Part shown: in pieces, positions 1-8,663 of the stretch | How positions within the stretch are numbered: the stretch's first letter is position 1 | Layout: every line of letters begins with the position of its first letter | Made by a program: the position numbers and the translations under genes | Notes under the pieces: generated by a model | Database searches by the model: none | The model's input: the letters and a program-made list of their open reading frames with translations, nothing else | Told to the model about the DNA's origin: nothing | DNA from: Megaera sp965229545 | GTDB taxonomy: Bacteria; Pseudomonadota; Alphaproteobacteria; Rickettsiales; Rickettsiaceae | Direction of reading: 5' to 3' | Assembly: GCA_965229545.1 (NCBI GenBank) | Contig: OZ245887.1 | Coordinates: forward strand, 496,001-560,000 | DNA: 64,000 bases

Positions 1-171
1 AGGAAAATTGAAACATGGGCAGAAATATTTTTTGATCCTGTTATGGCTAACGTTGCTTTGGATAGAATAGTTAATAATTCGTATAGAGTAGTATTAGAGG
101 GTGATTCTTACCGAAAAAATTTTACGCCAAAATTTAAAATGGAGGATGACAATATGATACAAAAAAGTTAG
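1..171 (+). CDS. istB: IstB-like ATP-binding protein, C-terminal part (cut by window edge)
   Basis: Open from base 1 to the TAG at 169-171, encoding 56 residues from RKIETWAEIF to MIQKS, matching the tail of the complete IstB at 1475-2245. IstB is the AAA+ helper of IS21 transposition. The ATPase motifs lie outside the window. It is intact as far as can be seen. Confidence 0.8.
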   Translation, partial: RKIETWAEIFFDPVMANVALDRIVNNSYRVVLEGDSYRKNFTPKFKMEDDNMIQKS

Positions 172-228
172 TATAAAGTGGACTTCTCATCTGGCGCAGG
201 GGTGAACTAAAATACCTGGCGCACAACA
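1..228 (+). mobile_element. IS21-family fragment, istB-side end
   Basis: The last 57 codons of istB plus the element terminus match the complete IS21 copy at 1418-3940 in the opposite orientation. The terminus ends in the same gcgcacaaca motif with the CA dinucleotide at 227-228. The element continues left of the window, so whether this copy is complete outside is unknown. It abuts an IS256 copy that has lost its left end, which points to insertion or recombination at this junction. Confidence 0.85.
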
Positions 229-1404
229 TTATTTAATAAACTTAAAAAGCAAATAGTAGAGAGAATTCTTGAAAGTGAATTAGAACACGATCTAGGTTAT
301 TCTAAACATAGTAAGATAATCAAGAGCGATAATAATCGTCGCAACGGCAGTTATGAAAAAACGATTATAGATGACGACGGTCATCAGATTACCGTAGATG
401 TTTCAAGGGGACAGGGAAGGAGAATTTGAACCTCAATTGATTCCTGAAGGAGTTAGGAGATTTAGTGGTTTTGATGATAAAGTGATTTCACTATATGCAA
501 GAGGGATGACTGTCAGTGAGATACATAGCCATTTAGAGGAGATATACCAGACCAATATTTCCAAGGACCTTATATCAACTGTCACTGACGGAGTAATAGA
601 AGAAGTTACTACATGGCAAAACAGGTCCCTAGACGATGTATATCCAATATTATATTTGGATTGCATACACGTTAAAGCAAGGGATAATCATACAGTAATT
701 AACAAAGCGGTATATCTTGCAATAGGTGTTAACATGGAAGGGAAAAAGGAATTACTGGGGATCTGGGTCGGTAAAAATGAAGGTTCCAAGTTTTGGATGC
801 AGGTTGTAACTGAGCTAAAGAACAGAGGGATAAAACAGATATATGTAGCATGCGTTGATGGATTAAAAGGCTTTCCTGAAGCCATAAATAGCATTTATCC
901 TAATACGATTGTACAACTCTGTATAGTACATATGGCGAGGAATTCTGTAAAATATGTGTTTCTTATAAGGATTTAAAAGTGGTCACAGCGGATCTTAAAA
1001 GGATTTACACTGCAAACAAGCGAAGAAATAGGATATCTGGAGCTAAAATCGTTTGCTGCTAAATGGGATAATAAATATCCTGTGATCTCTGATATTTGGC
1101 AAAGGAATTGGAGCGGGATTATTCCTCTTTTTGCTTTTCCTGATGAGATTAGGCGGGTAATTTATACTACCAATGCGATAGAATCGATAAATCGTCAAAT
1201 CAGAAAAATCATCAACAATAAAAGGGTTTTTCCAGATGATAAGTCTATTTTAAAAATCGTATTTTGGCTCTAAAAAATGCTGCCAAAAAATGGACCATGC
1301 CGATTAAAAATTGGTCTTTGGCATTGAATCAATTTGAAATTTTATGCGGGGATTTTAGGCATGATTTACTGGAATTAAAAAATACAACAACTTACACAAA
1401 ATAA
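229..1404 (+). pseudogene. IS256-family transposase, degraded
   Basis: A mutator-type (Transposase_mut) DDE transposase remnant. Conserved pieces are visible: YLDCIHVKARD (first Asp), VACVDGLKGFPE (second Asp) and TTNAIESINRQ (Glu). Compared with the other copies there is an extra G near 409, an extra GT near 956, an extra A near 1018 and a missing T near 1264. The reading frame is broken at least four times, and the N-terminus is lost. It cannot make an active enzyme. Confidence 0.9.
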
Positions 1405-1417
1405 ATTGATTGACTCA
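229..1417 (+). mobile_element. IS256-family copy 1, left end missing
   Basis: The sequence aligns with the complete IS256-like copy at 21767-23135 (opposite strand) but begins inside the transposase gene, at ttatttaataaac. The left inverted repeat and about 200 bp are gone, replaced by the IS21 end at 228. The right end reads ttgattgactc, the usual terminus. It is sandwiched between two IS21 istB-side ends facing each other (228 and 1418). Confidence 0.85.
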
Positions 1418-1474
1418 TGTTGTGCGCCAGGTATTTTAGTTCACCCCTGCGCCAGATGAGAAGTCCACTTTATA

Positions 1475-2245
1475 CTAACTTTTTTGTATCATATTGTCAT
1501 CCTCCATTTTAAATTTTGGCGTAAAATTTTTTCGGTAAGAATCACCCTCTAATACTACTCTATACGAATTATTAACTATTCTATCCAAAGCAACGTTAGC
1601 CATAACAGGATCAAAAAATATTTCTGCCCATGTTTCAATTTTCCTATTTGTGGTAATGATCAGACTAGCATTTATATGCACGGCCGCTATTAAATCATAT
1701 AAGTCAGATGATTGTTCTGCTGACAAAGTTTTTAAGCCGAAGTCATCTAAAATCAATAAATCAACTTTTGTGTATCGCTTAAAAATGACATCATAAGTAA
1801 AATCGGCTCTAGAGCGATAAAATTCATTGAGTAGTTCGTTGCTCCTTATAAACTTTACCTTTTTATTGCGCTGGCAAGCTAACATTCCAAGAGCTTGAGA
1901 TAAGTGCGTTTTACCAGTACCTACCGGCCCCATAATGATTACATGGTTCTTTTCTTTGATAAATTTTACAGTCATTAAGTCATTAATTGCATGTCTAATT
2001 TTGAGTGAATATCGTTTTAAATCAAACCCTTCAAATGTTTTTGTTTCTTCAAATTTTGCTTGGACAACTCTTCTTTGCAGAGAGCTTTGATCTCTATTAT
2101 CCACCTCATCTTGGAATAGCATTAAAAGCAGTTCTTCATATGGCATTGCAGCGTCTCTGGCTTGCCTTAGCCTGCTATCCAAACTATCAGATATTCCAGA
2201 TAACTTAAGTTGTTGTACCAAATTATCGAGTTGCAAGTTAGGCAT
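1475..2245 (-). CDS. istB: IS21 transposition helper ATPase IstB
   Basis: 256 residues, normal for IstB. The AAA+ DnaC-like ATPase helps the IstA transposase choose and capture target DNA. Walker A is GPVGTGKTHL (about residue 105) and Walker B is LLILDDFGL (about 165). The downstream arginine-rich stretch and basic C-terminus fit the family. It lies 26 bp after istA on the same strand, so the two are probably co-transcribed. The reading frame is intact. Confidence 0.95.
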   Translation of the reverse strand: MPNLQLDNLVQQLKLSGISDSLDSRLRQARDAAMPYEELLLMLFQDEVDNRDQSSLQRRVVQAKFEETKTFEGFDLKRYSLKIRHAINDLMTVKFIKEKNHVIIMGPVGTGKTHLSQALGMLACQRNKKVKFIRSNELLNEFYRSRADFTYDVIFKRYTKVDLLILDDFGLKTLSAEQSSDLYDLIAAVHINASLIITTNRKIETWAEIFFDPVMANVALDRIVNNSYRVVLEGDSYRKNFTPKFKMEDDNMIQKS

Positions 2246-2271
2246 AATTAGCCTCCATATCAGAGCTATAT

Positions 2272-3780
2272 TTAAGCATTAGCCTTAATATTCTTCACTT
2301 TGCCGCCTTCAATATTAGGAATAGAGTACTGATCCAGTTTATTTTTTAAAATATTGGATATAGCCTCATAAGTATAATTATCATAAGACACAGCTCGCAA
2401 ACATGCAGCTTCTAGTCTGTCATTACCGTGTGTCTGCGATAATCTTAAAATACCTTGAACTTTACGTAGTGATATTCTACCGCCTGATGCAAGAATTCTG
2501 CTTATTACCTGGTATGTAGAATTATCTATGCCTTTAGCACAACTTAAACATTTCTCAGGATTATTCTCTAAATAATATAAAGCAGATTTTGGGTAATCTT
2601 TTTCGTCGGTAATCCATTGACCTTTATTATAATTCCTCGGATGGGTTTTTATGATCTGGTGTTTATAATAGGCTGTAACGGTCTTTAGCCCAATACGAAT
2701 ACTAACCTCTTCCCCGATATATTTTGTTGGCACCGAATAAAAATTACCTTTGACCATAAAATGGTGATCTTTTTGTACTGTGCAGGTAGTCCAAATCGGC
2801 ATATCAAAAATACCTGACGGTATAGGAAGTAAACATTCCTTTTCTTCCAATAAAAATGTATCAATTGGCTTTGATCCTGTTGTAGTACATATTCTATGTG
2901 ATATTTCATTTTTACACCACTTGATCGCTTCAATATTAGCCTCTATAATATTGCTATATGATTTACCGGCTATAAGTTGTTCTCTAACTATCCTAATAGA
3001 GCGCTCCACTTTGCCTTTATGCTCCGGCTTAAAAACTTTAGTTAGATCTATTGTAAAACCATAAAACCTTGATAATTCTGAATAAGTCTCATTTAAAGTA
3101 TGGTCATAAATATCAGGTTTAATGACCCCGGCTTTTAAATTATCCAATATTACTCTACTGGGTACACCACCAAAAAAGTTGAAAGCATTTACATGGAGCT
3201 GAGCCCAACTAACTTGGTCCTGTGAAAAAGCAAACTCTACGTAACGATAACGACTATGGGACAGAGTCATTACAAAAGCATAAAGTTTTCTATTTTTACC
3301 ATTAACATCCTGAATCTTGCCAATATAACCAAAATCTACCTGAGCTTCTTGACCCGGTTCAGTCTTTATATGAATAGTACTCTTGGGTAGCTTAGGAAAA
3401 GCTTTTTGAATATATCGGTTAATACTCCGATTACTTACTTTCACACCTTCTGATAATAGTAAACGCCGAATTTGGGTGTGGGTTATACTTCTTTGTTGTA
3501 GCCAGTTCCCTATTGCCTCATTATATTCTGCAAGCATTATCATCGCAGATGCTTTCTGTATAGGTTCGTTCTTATATAATTTTTCTTCAACCTTGATTGC
3601 TATCCTGTTTAATTCAGAATCACTAGCTAAAATACTGAGATTTTCTTGTCTTGCTAACTCAATATATTTTCTTATTGTATCCCTCGATAGATCAAATGAT
3701 CTGGCTATCTGTCTTTGGCTGTTACCTTTGATGTGCTGGTACAGCACTTCTCTAATTGTTGACATACTATATTTCCTCAT
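2272..3780 (-). CDS. istA: IS21 transposase IstA
   Basis: 502 residues with an N-terminal helix-turn-helix (IARSFDLSRDTIRKYI, about 22-37) and an rve-type DDE catalytic core: Asp in AQVDFGYIG, Asp in VILDNLKAGV and Glu in HKGKVERSIR. This is the transposase proper, acting on the TG/CA ends at 1418 and 3940. Start ATG at 3780 lies about 160 bp inside the left end. No lesion is seen, so this copy could be active and could serve the fragments at 1-228 and 52483-53021 in trans. Confidence 0.95.
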   Translation of the reverse strand: MRKYSMSTIREVLYQHIKGNSQRQIARSFDLSRDTIRKYIELARQENLSILASDSELNRIAIKVEEKLYKNEPIQKASAMIMLAEYNEAIGNWLQQRSITHTQIRRLLLSEGVKVSNRSINRYIQKAFPKLPKSTIHIKTEPGQEAQVDFGYIGKIQDVNGKNRKLYAFVMTLSHSRYRYVEFAFSQDQVSWAQLHVNAFNFFGGVPSRVILDNLKAGVIKPDIYDHTLNETYSELSRFYGFTIDLTKVFKPEHKGKVERSIRIVREQLIAGKSYSNIIEANIEAIKWCKNEISHRICTTTGSKPIDTFLLEEKECLLPIPSGIFDMPIWTTCTVQKDHHFMVKGNFYSVPTKYIGEEVSIRIGLKTVTAYYKHQIIKTHPRNYNKGQWITDEKDYPKSALYYLENNPEKCLSCAKGIDNSTYQVISRILASGGRISLRKVQGILRLSQTHGNDRLEAACLRAVSYDNYTYEAISNILKNKLDQYSIPNIEGGKVKNIKANA

Positions 3781-3940
3781 TCAATTTAATTTAAACTCTA
3801 ATTTAGTTAACAAATAAATTAACTAAATTAGCATTGTTCTTTTCTTTTGAAAGTGGACTTCTCACCTGGCGTAGGGGTGGACTAGTATGCTTGGCGCAGA
3901 TTCTTTTTTAGTGGCCTAGTATACCCCCTGGCGCACAACA

Positions 3941-4051
3941 TATGAATCGCTGGAATACAAATTAATAGTAAAAAACGGCATGCTAACTGCAAGGATTACT
4001 AAAATAGAACTGGATAATATAAGCAGCTGGCAAAATTTAATTAGTTTCTAG
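3941..4051 (+). pseudogene. 3' tail of an unidentified gene cut by IS21
   Basis: Immediately after the IS21 end an open frame runs 36 codons (YESLEYKLIVKNGM ... NLISF) to a TAG at 4049-4051. There is no start codon of its own in a sensible place, so it reads as the C-terminus of a gene whose 5' part was removed by the IS pile-up. The sequence is too short to assign a family. It could be chance, though the protein-like composition argues for a real remnant. Confidence 0.45.
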
Positions 4052-4134
4052 TTATCATCAGAAATACGCCTTAAACCCTAATATTCTAGAACTTAGATAT
4101 TCATGTTTTTATCTCATAAACCCTTGATCAATTA

Positions 4135-4845
4135 CTAATTTTTGTCATCCACAAGTATAGTAATTATCCCCCTTAAAATTTGTAATTCTACTTGTGAAAG
4201 GTTATCTATTCTAGAAAACAAATTCCTGATTTTATTAGTCATGTGTTCCTTTTTTTCGGGCACCCTAAAAAATTTTTTTTCTTCCAGTTTGCAAAATAGA
4301 TGGCTATAAAAATAATTTAGTTCAGCCTGCGTAGCTAACTTATGAGTATTATTTAAATCCCCTCTTTTTTGACTTTTTATACCGAAAAGTTCATAACATA
4401 CGATCGATACTGCATGAGCAATATTCAAAGAATTAAAATTCTTATAGGTATCTATTACTAATATTTTATTAGCATATGTCATTTCGTGATTATTAAGACC
4501 ACAATTTTCACGGCCAAACATTATTCCTATAGAATGATTATTATCTATATCTTGCTTTAAATTTCGTGATAAAACGTAGTTTTTGTTAATAGCCCTAACT
4601 ACTCCGGTAGTAGCATAAATAAAAGATAAATCACTAACAGCTTCTTCTATTGACGAAAAAACCTTAGCCTGATTTATTATATCAATTGCTCCTACAGACA
4701 TACTTTCTGCTTTTTTATTTGGCCAACCGTCCCGTGACGCAACAATACGCAAATCCTTTAAGCCAAAATTTTTCATAGCTCTAGCACTTGCTCCTATATT
4801 TTCCCCTAATTGTGGAGCAACCAAAATTATAGCAATATTATTCAT
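4135..4845 (-). CDS. trmJ: tRNA (cytidine/uridine-32-2'-O)-methyltransferase TrmJ
   Basis: 236-residue SPOUT-class RNA methyltransferase. The N-terminus IAIILVAPQLGENIGASARAMKNFGL and the knot-forming C-terminal half GIMFGRENCGLNN ... NSLNIAHAVSIVCYE are the typical SpoU/TrmJ motifs that bind SAM and the tRNA. It methylates the ribose of residue 32 in the anticodon loop. It follows birA by 48 bp on the same strand at the end of the nuo block, so it may be read through from it. The length is normal. Confidence 0.9.
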   Translation of the reverse strand: MNNIAIILVAPQLGENIGASARAMKNFGLKDLRIVASRDGWPNKKAESMSVGAIDIINQAKVFSSIEEAVSDLSFIYATTGVVRAINKNYVLSRNLKQDIDNNHSIGIMFGRENCGLNNHEMTYANKILVIDTYKNFNSLNIAHAVSIVCYELFGIKSQKRGDLNNTHKLATQAELNYFYSHLFCKLEEKKFFRVPEKKEHMTNKIRNLFSRIDNLSQVELQILRGIITILVDDKN

Positions 4846-4893
4846 GGCAAATCAAAAGCTTTATAAGAATTCAAATAGAAATAACATTAATAC

Positions 4894-5664
4894 TTACCGG
4901 TAAGTAACCTGCCCAGAAGAAAAACTGCATAATTCTCCATTTACAAGTTCAACACGAATAGCTCCTTCATTATCTATTCCCCTAAATATTCCAGAAAATT
5001 TTCTCATCCCATCATCCAAAGTTATATCTTTATTCAAATTATACGCAAATTCAAGCCATCTATTCTTAATAGAATCAAAGCTATCTTCCTTTTGCCATCG
5101 AGAATAATGAATCTGAAACTTATCCATAAACATATTTAGAAAACTATCTGGACTTTTTAAAATAATTCCCTCACTTAATAAACTCGTAGCTGATATGCTT
5201 GGTGTATTAGGTACAAAATGAGTATTAACTCCAACACCAATTATAACATAATTTATACCTTGTATATTTATAGACTCTAACAAAATACCAGAAACTTTCT
5301 TTGCTGCTATGAGAACGTCATTAGGCCATTTCAATTTAATATCGGCTTTTGGAGCTTTAAGCTTATCTATAAATTCCAGAATTGCTTCTCGTAGCACAAT
5401 AGCAGTAAGAAAAGATAATTCTTTAGTGCGGTTTATACTCACTTGCGGCCGCAACAAAATACTCATATGCAAATTACCGATAATAGATTCCCAGGGTTTA
5501 CCTTTAGTACCCCTACCGTTAGTTTGAGCTTTTGCTGCAATTACAAAACTACCCTTTACCCTACTTTTAGCAAGGCGAAGAGCTTCATCGTTAGTACTAT
5601 CAATCCGGTCAAAAAGCAGTAAATTATAATCCTTTTCCCACGGTAACATTATTTTGGTAACCAA
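4894..5664 (-). CDS. birA: Biotin--[acetyl-CoA-carboxylase] ligase (class I BirA)
   Basis: 256 residues. It attaches biotin to the carboxyl carrier protein of acetyl-CoA carboxylase. The biotinyl-AMP loop NGRGTKGKPWES (about 49-60), LKWPNDVLI with the catalytic Lys/Asp region, KVSGILLE and the C-terminal SH3-like domain (GIFRGIDNEGAIRVE) are present. There is no N-terminal DNA-binding helix-turn-helix, so it is a monofunctional ligase without repressor activity. It starts 33 bp after nuoN. In Rickettsiales birA commonly closes a nuo run. Confidence 0.93.
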   Translation of the reverse strand: MVTKIMLPWEKDYNLLLFDRIDSTNDEALRLAKSRVKGSFVIAAKAQTNGRGTKGKPWESIIGNLHMSILLRPQVSINRTKELSFLTAIVLREAILEFIDKLKAPKADIKLKWPNDVLIAAKKVSGILLESINIQGINYVIIGVGVNTHFVPNTPSISATSLLSEGIILKSPDSFLNMFMDKFQIHYSRWQKEDSFDSIKNRWLEFAYNLNKDITLDDGMRKFSGIFRGIDNEGAIRVELVNGELCSFSSGQVTYR

Positions 5665-5697
5665 TAATCTATATACAAAATTAAATCCTTTTCAGAT

Positions 5698-7107
5698 TTA
5701 TAAAAGATATGATGAAGCAAAAATAAAGAAAAACAACGTAAATCCTACAGAAATAACTGATACTGATAATAAACCACGATTGGTAGATATAATTGCCGTT
5801 TTTTCAACTGCTTCCGTAAAATACATATATTTTACTACCTTTAAATAGTAAAAGGCAGCTATTACACTGCTAAGGACCCCTAATACAGCCAAGGTAATTT
5901 CACCCTGTATAATAGCATTATAAAAAACATAGTACTTACCAAAAAATCCTGCAAGAGGCGGCAGGCCTATCATTGAAAACATTATTATTGCTATTGCAGC
6001 CGCAATAGTTTTCCTTTCTGTAGCAATCCCTTGCAAATCAGCAAAACTAGCTATATCGCTTCTTTCGCCAAATAAAGCAACTAAACAGGCAAAAAACCCT
6101 ATAGTACCAATAACATAAATAAGCATATAAATAACTGCAGAACGGAAACCTTCCTCTGAATGAAGAGAAATTGCTATCAAAACATACCCTACGTTTAATA
6201 TCGTACTATAGGCCATTAACCTTTTAAGCGAGGACTGCATCATTGCTCCCAAGGCTCCTATAAAAATCGATAAAATAGCTGCTATTTTTATAAGATCTAC
6301 TGAAACCCTTAAATAATTTCCTATTACTAAAGTTATAAAATTTATAAGCACAATTAAAATCCCCACTTTTTGTGCTACAGCAAAGTATGTAACTGTAGAA
6401 ACAGGAGCTCCTTCATAAACATCTGGCGTCCATATATGAAGAGGAGCAGCAGATAATTTAAACAGCATAGCAGCTAAGACAAATATTGCCCCTACTGCTA
6501 ACCCTATATTAAATTCGCTATCTAATGCAGTCTTTATATCATTAAAATAAATACTGCCGGCAAATCCATAAAAGAAAGAGATACCAAGTAACATTAAACA
6601 ACTAATTAAAGACCCAAGAACAAAATATTTTAATCCTGCTTCTGAGGATTTTACGTCTTTATTATTAAAAGCTGCCATTGCATAACCACAGAGAGCTTGC
6701 AATTCTAACCCGCAAAAAAGAGTTATAAAATCTCTTGCCGAAATAGAAATAAAAACCCCAACGGTCGACAACAAAATTAAGGTAATAAACTCTATCTTAA
6801 CTCCTTTATCAGAAATTCTTATCAGACTTTTATATATTACGATACTCATGATACTTAAAAATAGCACCAAAGACTTAAGTTTGTAAATATGTGGAGAAAC
6901 TTCAAAAGAATTCGAGAATATAGACATACTCCCGTTTGGCATAAAATTTAAAATATATGTACCAAGAGTAATTAAAGCAGCTATAGTTACTAGAGTAATA
7001 AATCTTAAGTGATCTTTAAAAAAGACTGCTAATAATTGCATACACATAGCAACAGACGTTAAAACAATCTCCGGAAAAATTAAAATAAATTGATTCAGCA
7101 TGTCCAT
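5698..7107 (-). CDS. nuoN: NADH-quinone oxidoreductase subunit N
   Basis: 469 residues, a polytopic proton-pumping antiporter-like subunit of complex I in the inner membrane. About 14 hydrophobic segments are visible. The antiporter core has FKLSAAPLHIWTPDVYEGAP with its Lys and Trp-Thr-Pro-Asp motif and the MQSSLKRLMAYSTI region with a conserved Lys. It is the last of eight nuo genes read from nuoG, separated from nuoM by a 65-bp gap. The length is typical. Confidence 0.96.
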   Translation of the reverse strand: MDMLNQFILIFPEIVLTSVAMCMQLLAVFFKDHLRFITLVTIAALITLGTYILNFMPNGSMSIFSNSFEVSPHIYKLKSLVLFLSIMSIVIYKSLIRISDKGVKIEFITLILLSTVGVFISISARDFITLFCGLELQALCGYAMAAFNNKDVKSSEAGLKYFVLGSLISCLMLLGISFFYGFAGSIYFNDIKTALDSEFNIGLAVGAIFVLAAMLFKLSAAPLHIWTPDVYEGAPVSTVTYFAVAQKVGILIVLINFITLVIGNYLRVSVDLIKIAAILSIFIGALGAMMQSSLKRLMAYSTILNVGYVLIAISLHSEEGFRSAVIYMLIYVIGTIGFFACLVALFGERSDIASFADLQGIATERKTIAAAIAIIMFSMIGLPPLAGFFGKYYVFYNAIIQGEITLAVLGVLSSVIAAFYYLKVVKYMYFTEAVEKTAIISTNRGLLSVSVISVGFTLFFFIFASSYLL

Positions 7108-7172
7108 TTCTAACTTAAATATTTAAAGTACTTATTTTACCTGCGTAAAATAACTTCTTTCCTCTTAAACCT

Positions 7173-8663
7173 TTATAAACCACCATATAAATCAGCAATT
7201 TTTATCACCGGTAACTGGATAATACGCAAAACGTCGCTAGGGAAAATTCCAATATAAATAACTAAAATAATCAATGGTATTAGTGCTGCTTTCTCGTATA
7301 AATATAGATCTTCGAATCTGGCAACATCTCGGTTCGTAACTTGGCCAAATATCACAGCCTTATAGAGTTTTAGCATATAAATTGCTCCAAGAACTACCCC
7401 AAAAGTACATATTACGCCCATAAATGGATTTACTTCATAAATACCCGCTATACTTAAAAACTCTCCAATAAAACCACTAAGACCCGGTAGACCAATCGAA
7501 CCAAGCATAGCGATCATAAAGAGGGTAGCTAAAATAGGCATACTAGCTGCCACACCCCCGTACTTACTTATTTCTTTAGTATGATGACGGTCATATAGAA
7601 TTCCCACTACTAAAAATAACGCTGAGGAAATAAGGCCATGGCTTATCATCTGGAATATTGCACCATTTATTCCTTTCTCTGTAAAACTAAATATACCACC
7701 AGTAACATACCCCATATGGGCAACAGATGAATATGCTATCATCTTTTTCATATCTGTCTGAACATAAGCTATAAGTGAAGCATAGACTATAGCAAAACTG
7801 CTTATCCAAATTACATATTCAGAAAATGCTTCTGAAGCTGAAGGGAACATTGGCAGGGATATTCTAAGGAAAGCATACCCACCGAGTTTTAGTAATATTC
7901 CAGCAAGCATCACTGATCCAGCAGTGGGAGCTTGCACATGTGCATCAGGTAGCCAAGTATGAAAAGGAGGTATAGGGACTTTTACTGCGAAAGAAATAAA
8001 CATGGCAATCCATAGTATTTTTTGTACTCCACAAGGTAATTGTGGTAAAAGTGTACTTAACTCGATTATGTTAAATGTACCGGTCTGGGTATAAATATAA
8101 ATTAGTGCGAGAAGAAAAAATACCGAACCCCAAAAAGTATAAAGAAAAAACTTAACGGCAGCATAAATTCTATTTTCTCCACCCCATACGCCGATAATAA
8201 TATACATAGGGATAAGTATTACTTCAAAAAATCCATAAAAAAGAAGTAGGTTAAGCGAAGAAAAAACTCCTATGCAAAAAGATTCAAGCAATAAGAAGCA
8301 AAGTAAAAATTCTTTGATATATTTCTTGATTATAAAAAGACTTGCAACAATACATACAAGACTGAGCAGCGCAGTTAAAAAGATAAAAAATAACGATAAG
8401 CCATCTACCCCAACAAAATATTCCAATCCAATCTTATCAATCCAGCGGTACCTTTCTACAAACTGAAAGGAGTCTTGGTATTTATCAAAACTAAATAGTA
8501 AATAAGTGGTAGTAATCAACGTTAGTACAGAACTTAAGATTGCTACATAAACAGCATAAATTTGTTTTCTCTCAGATCTACTTTGGCTAATAAAAAAGGT
8601 AATATATAATGCGCTAAAGAGCGGTAATAAAATACTAATTGACAAAATTGGCAGATCTAACAT
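7173..8663 (-). CDS. nuoM: NADH-quinone oxidoreductase subunit M
   Basis: 496 residues, a multi-spanning proton channel subunit of complex I. FFEVILIPMYIIIGVWGG carries the conserved membrane Glu of the antiporter half-channel. VKVPIPPFHTWLPDAHVQAPTAGSV and KKMIAYSSVAHMGYV are hallmark NuoM motifs. It starts one base after the nuoL stop, so translation is probably coupled. Confidence 0.97.
   Translation of the reverse strand: MLDLPILSISILLPLFSALYITFFISQSRSERKQIYAVYVAILSSVLTLITTTYLLFSFDKYQDSFQFVERYRWIDKIGLEYFVGVDGLSLFFIFLTALLSLVCIVASLFIIKKYIKEFLLCFLLLESFCIGVFSSLNLLLFYGFFEVILIPMYIIIGVWGGENRIYAAVKFFLYTFWGSVFFLLALIYIYTQTGTFNIIELSTLLPQLPCGVQKILWIAMFISFAVKVPIPPFHTWLPDAHVQAPTAGSVMLAGILLKLGGYAFLRISLPMFPSASEAFSEYVIWISSFAIVYASLIAYVQTDMKKMIAYSSVAHMGYVTGGIFSFTEKGINGAIFQMISHGLISSALFLVVGILYDRHHTKEISKYGGVAASMPILATLFMIAMLGSIGLPGLSGFIGEFLSIAGIYEVNPFMGVICTFGVVLGAIYMLKLYKAVIFGQVTNRDVARFEDLYLYEKAALIPLIILVIYIGIFPSDVLRIIQLPVIKIADLYGGL

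Larger units (their letters stand above)
1418..3940 (-). mobile_element. Complete IS21-family element (2523 bp)
   Basis: Bounded by TGTTGTGCGCCAGG at 1418 and its complement ending at 3940, giving the TG...CA termini typical of IS21. Both ends carry further copies of a ctggcgcaggggtg-like motif inside the terminus, matching the multiple terminal repeats of the family. It encodes istA then istB in one direction. No target duplication is recognisable: the left flank is IS256 and the right flank is a truncated gene tail. It is the only copy in the window with both genes open. Confidence 0.92.

Noticed and set aside
2005..3064. Plus-strand open frames opposite istB and istA
   Set aside because: Shadow frames antisense to clear IS21 genes.
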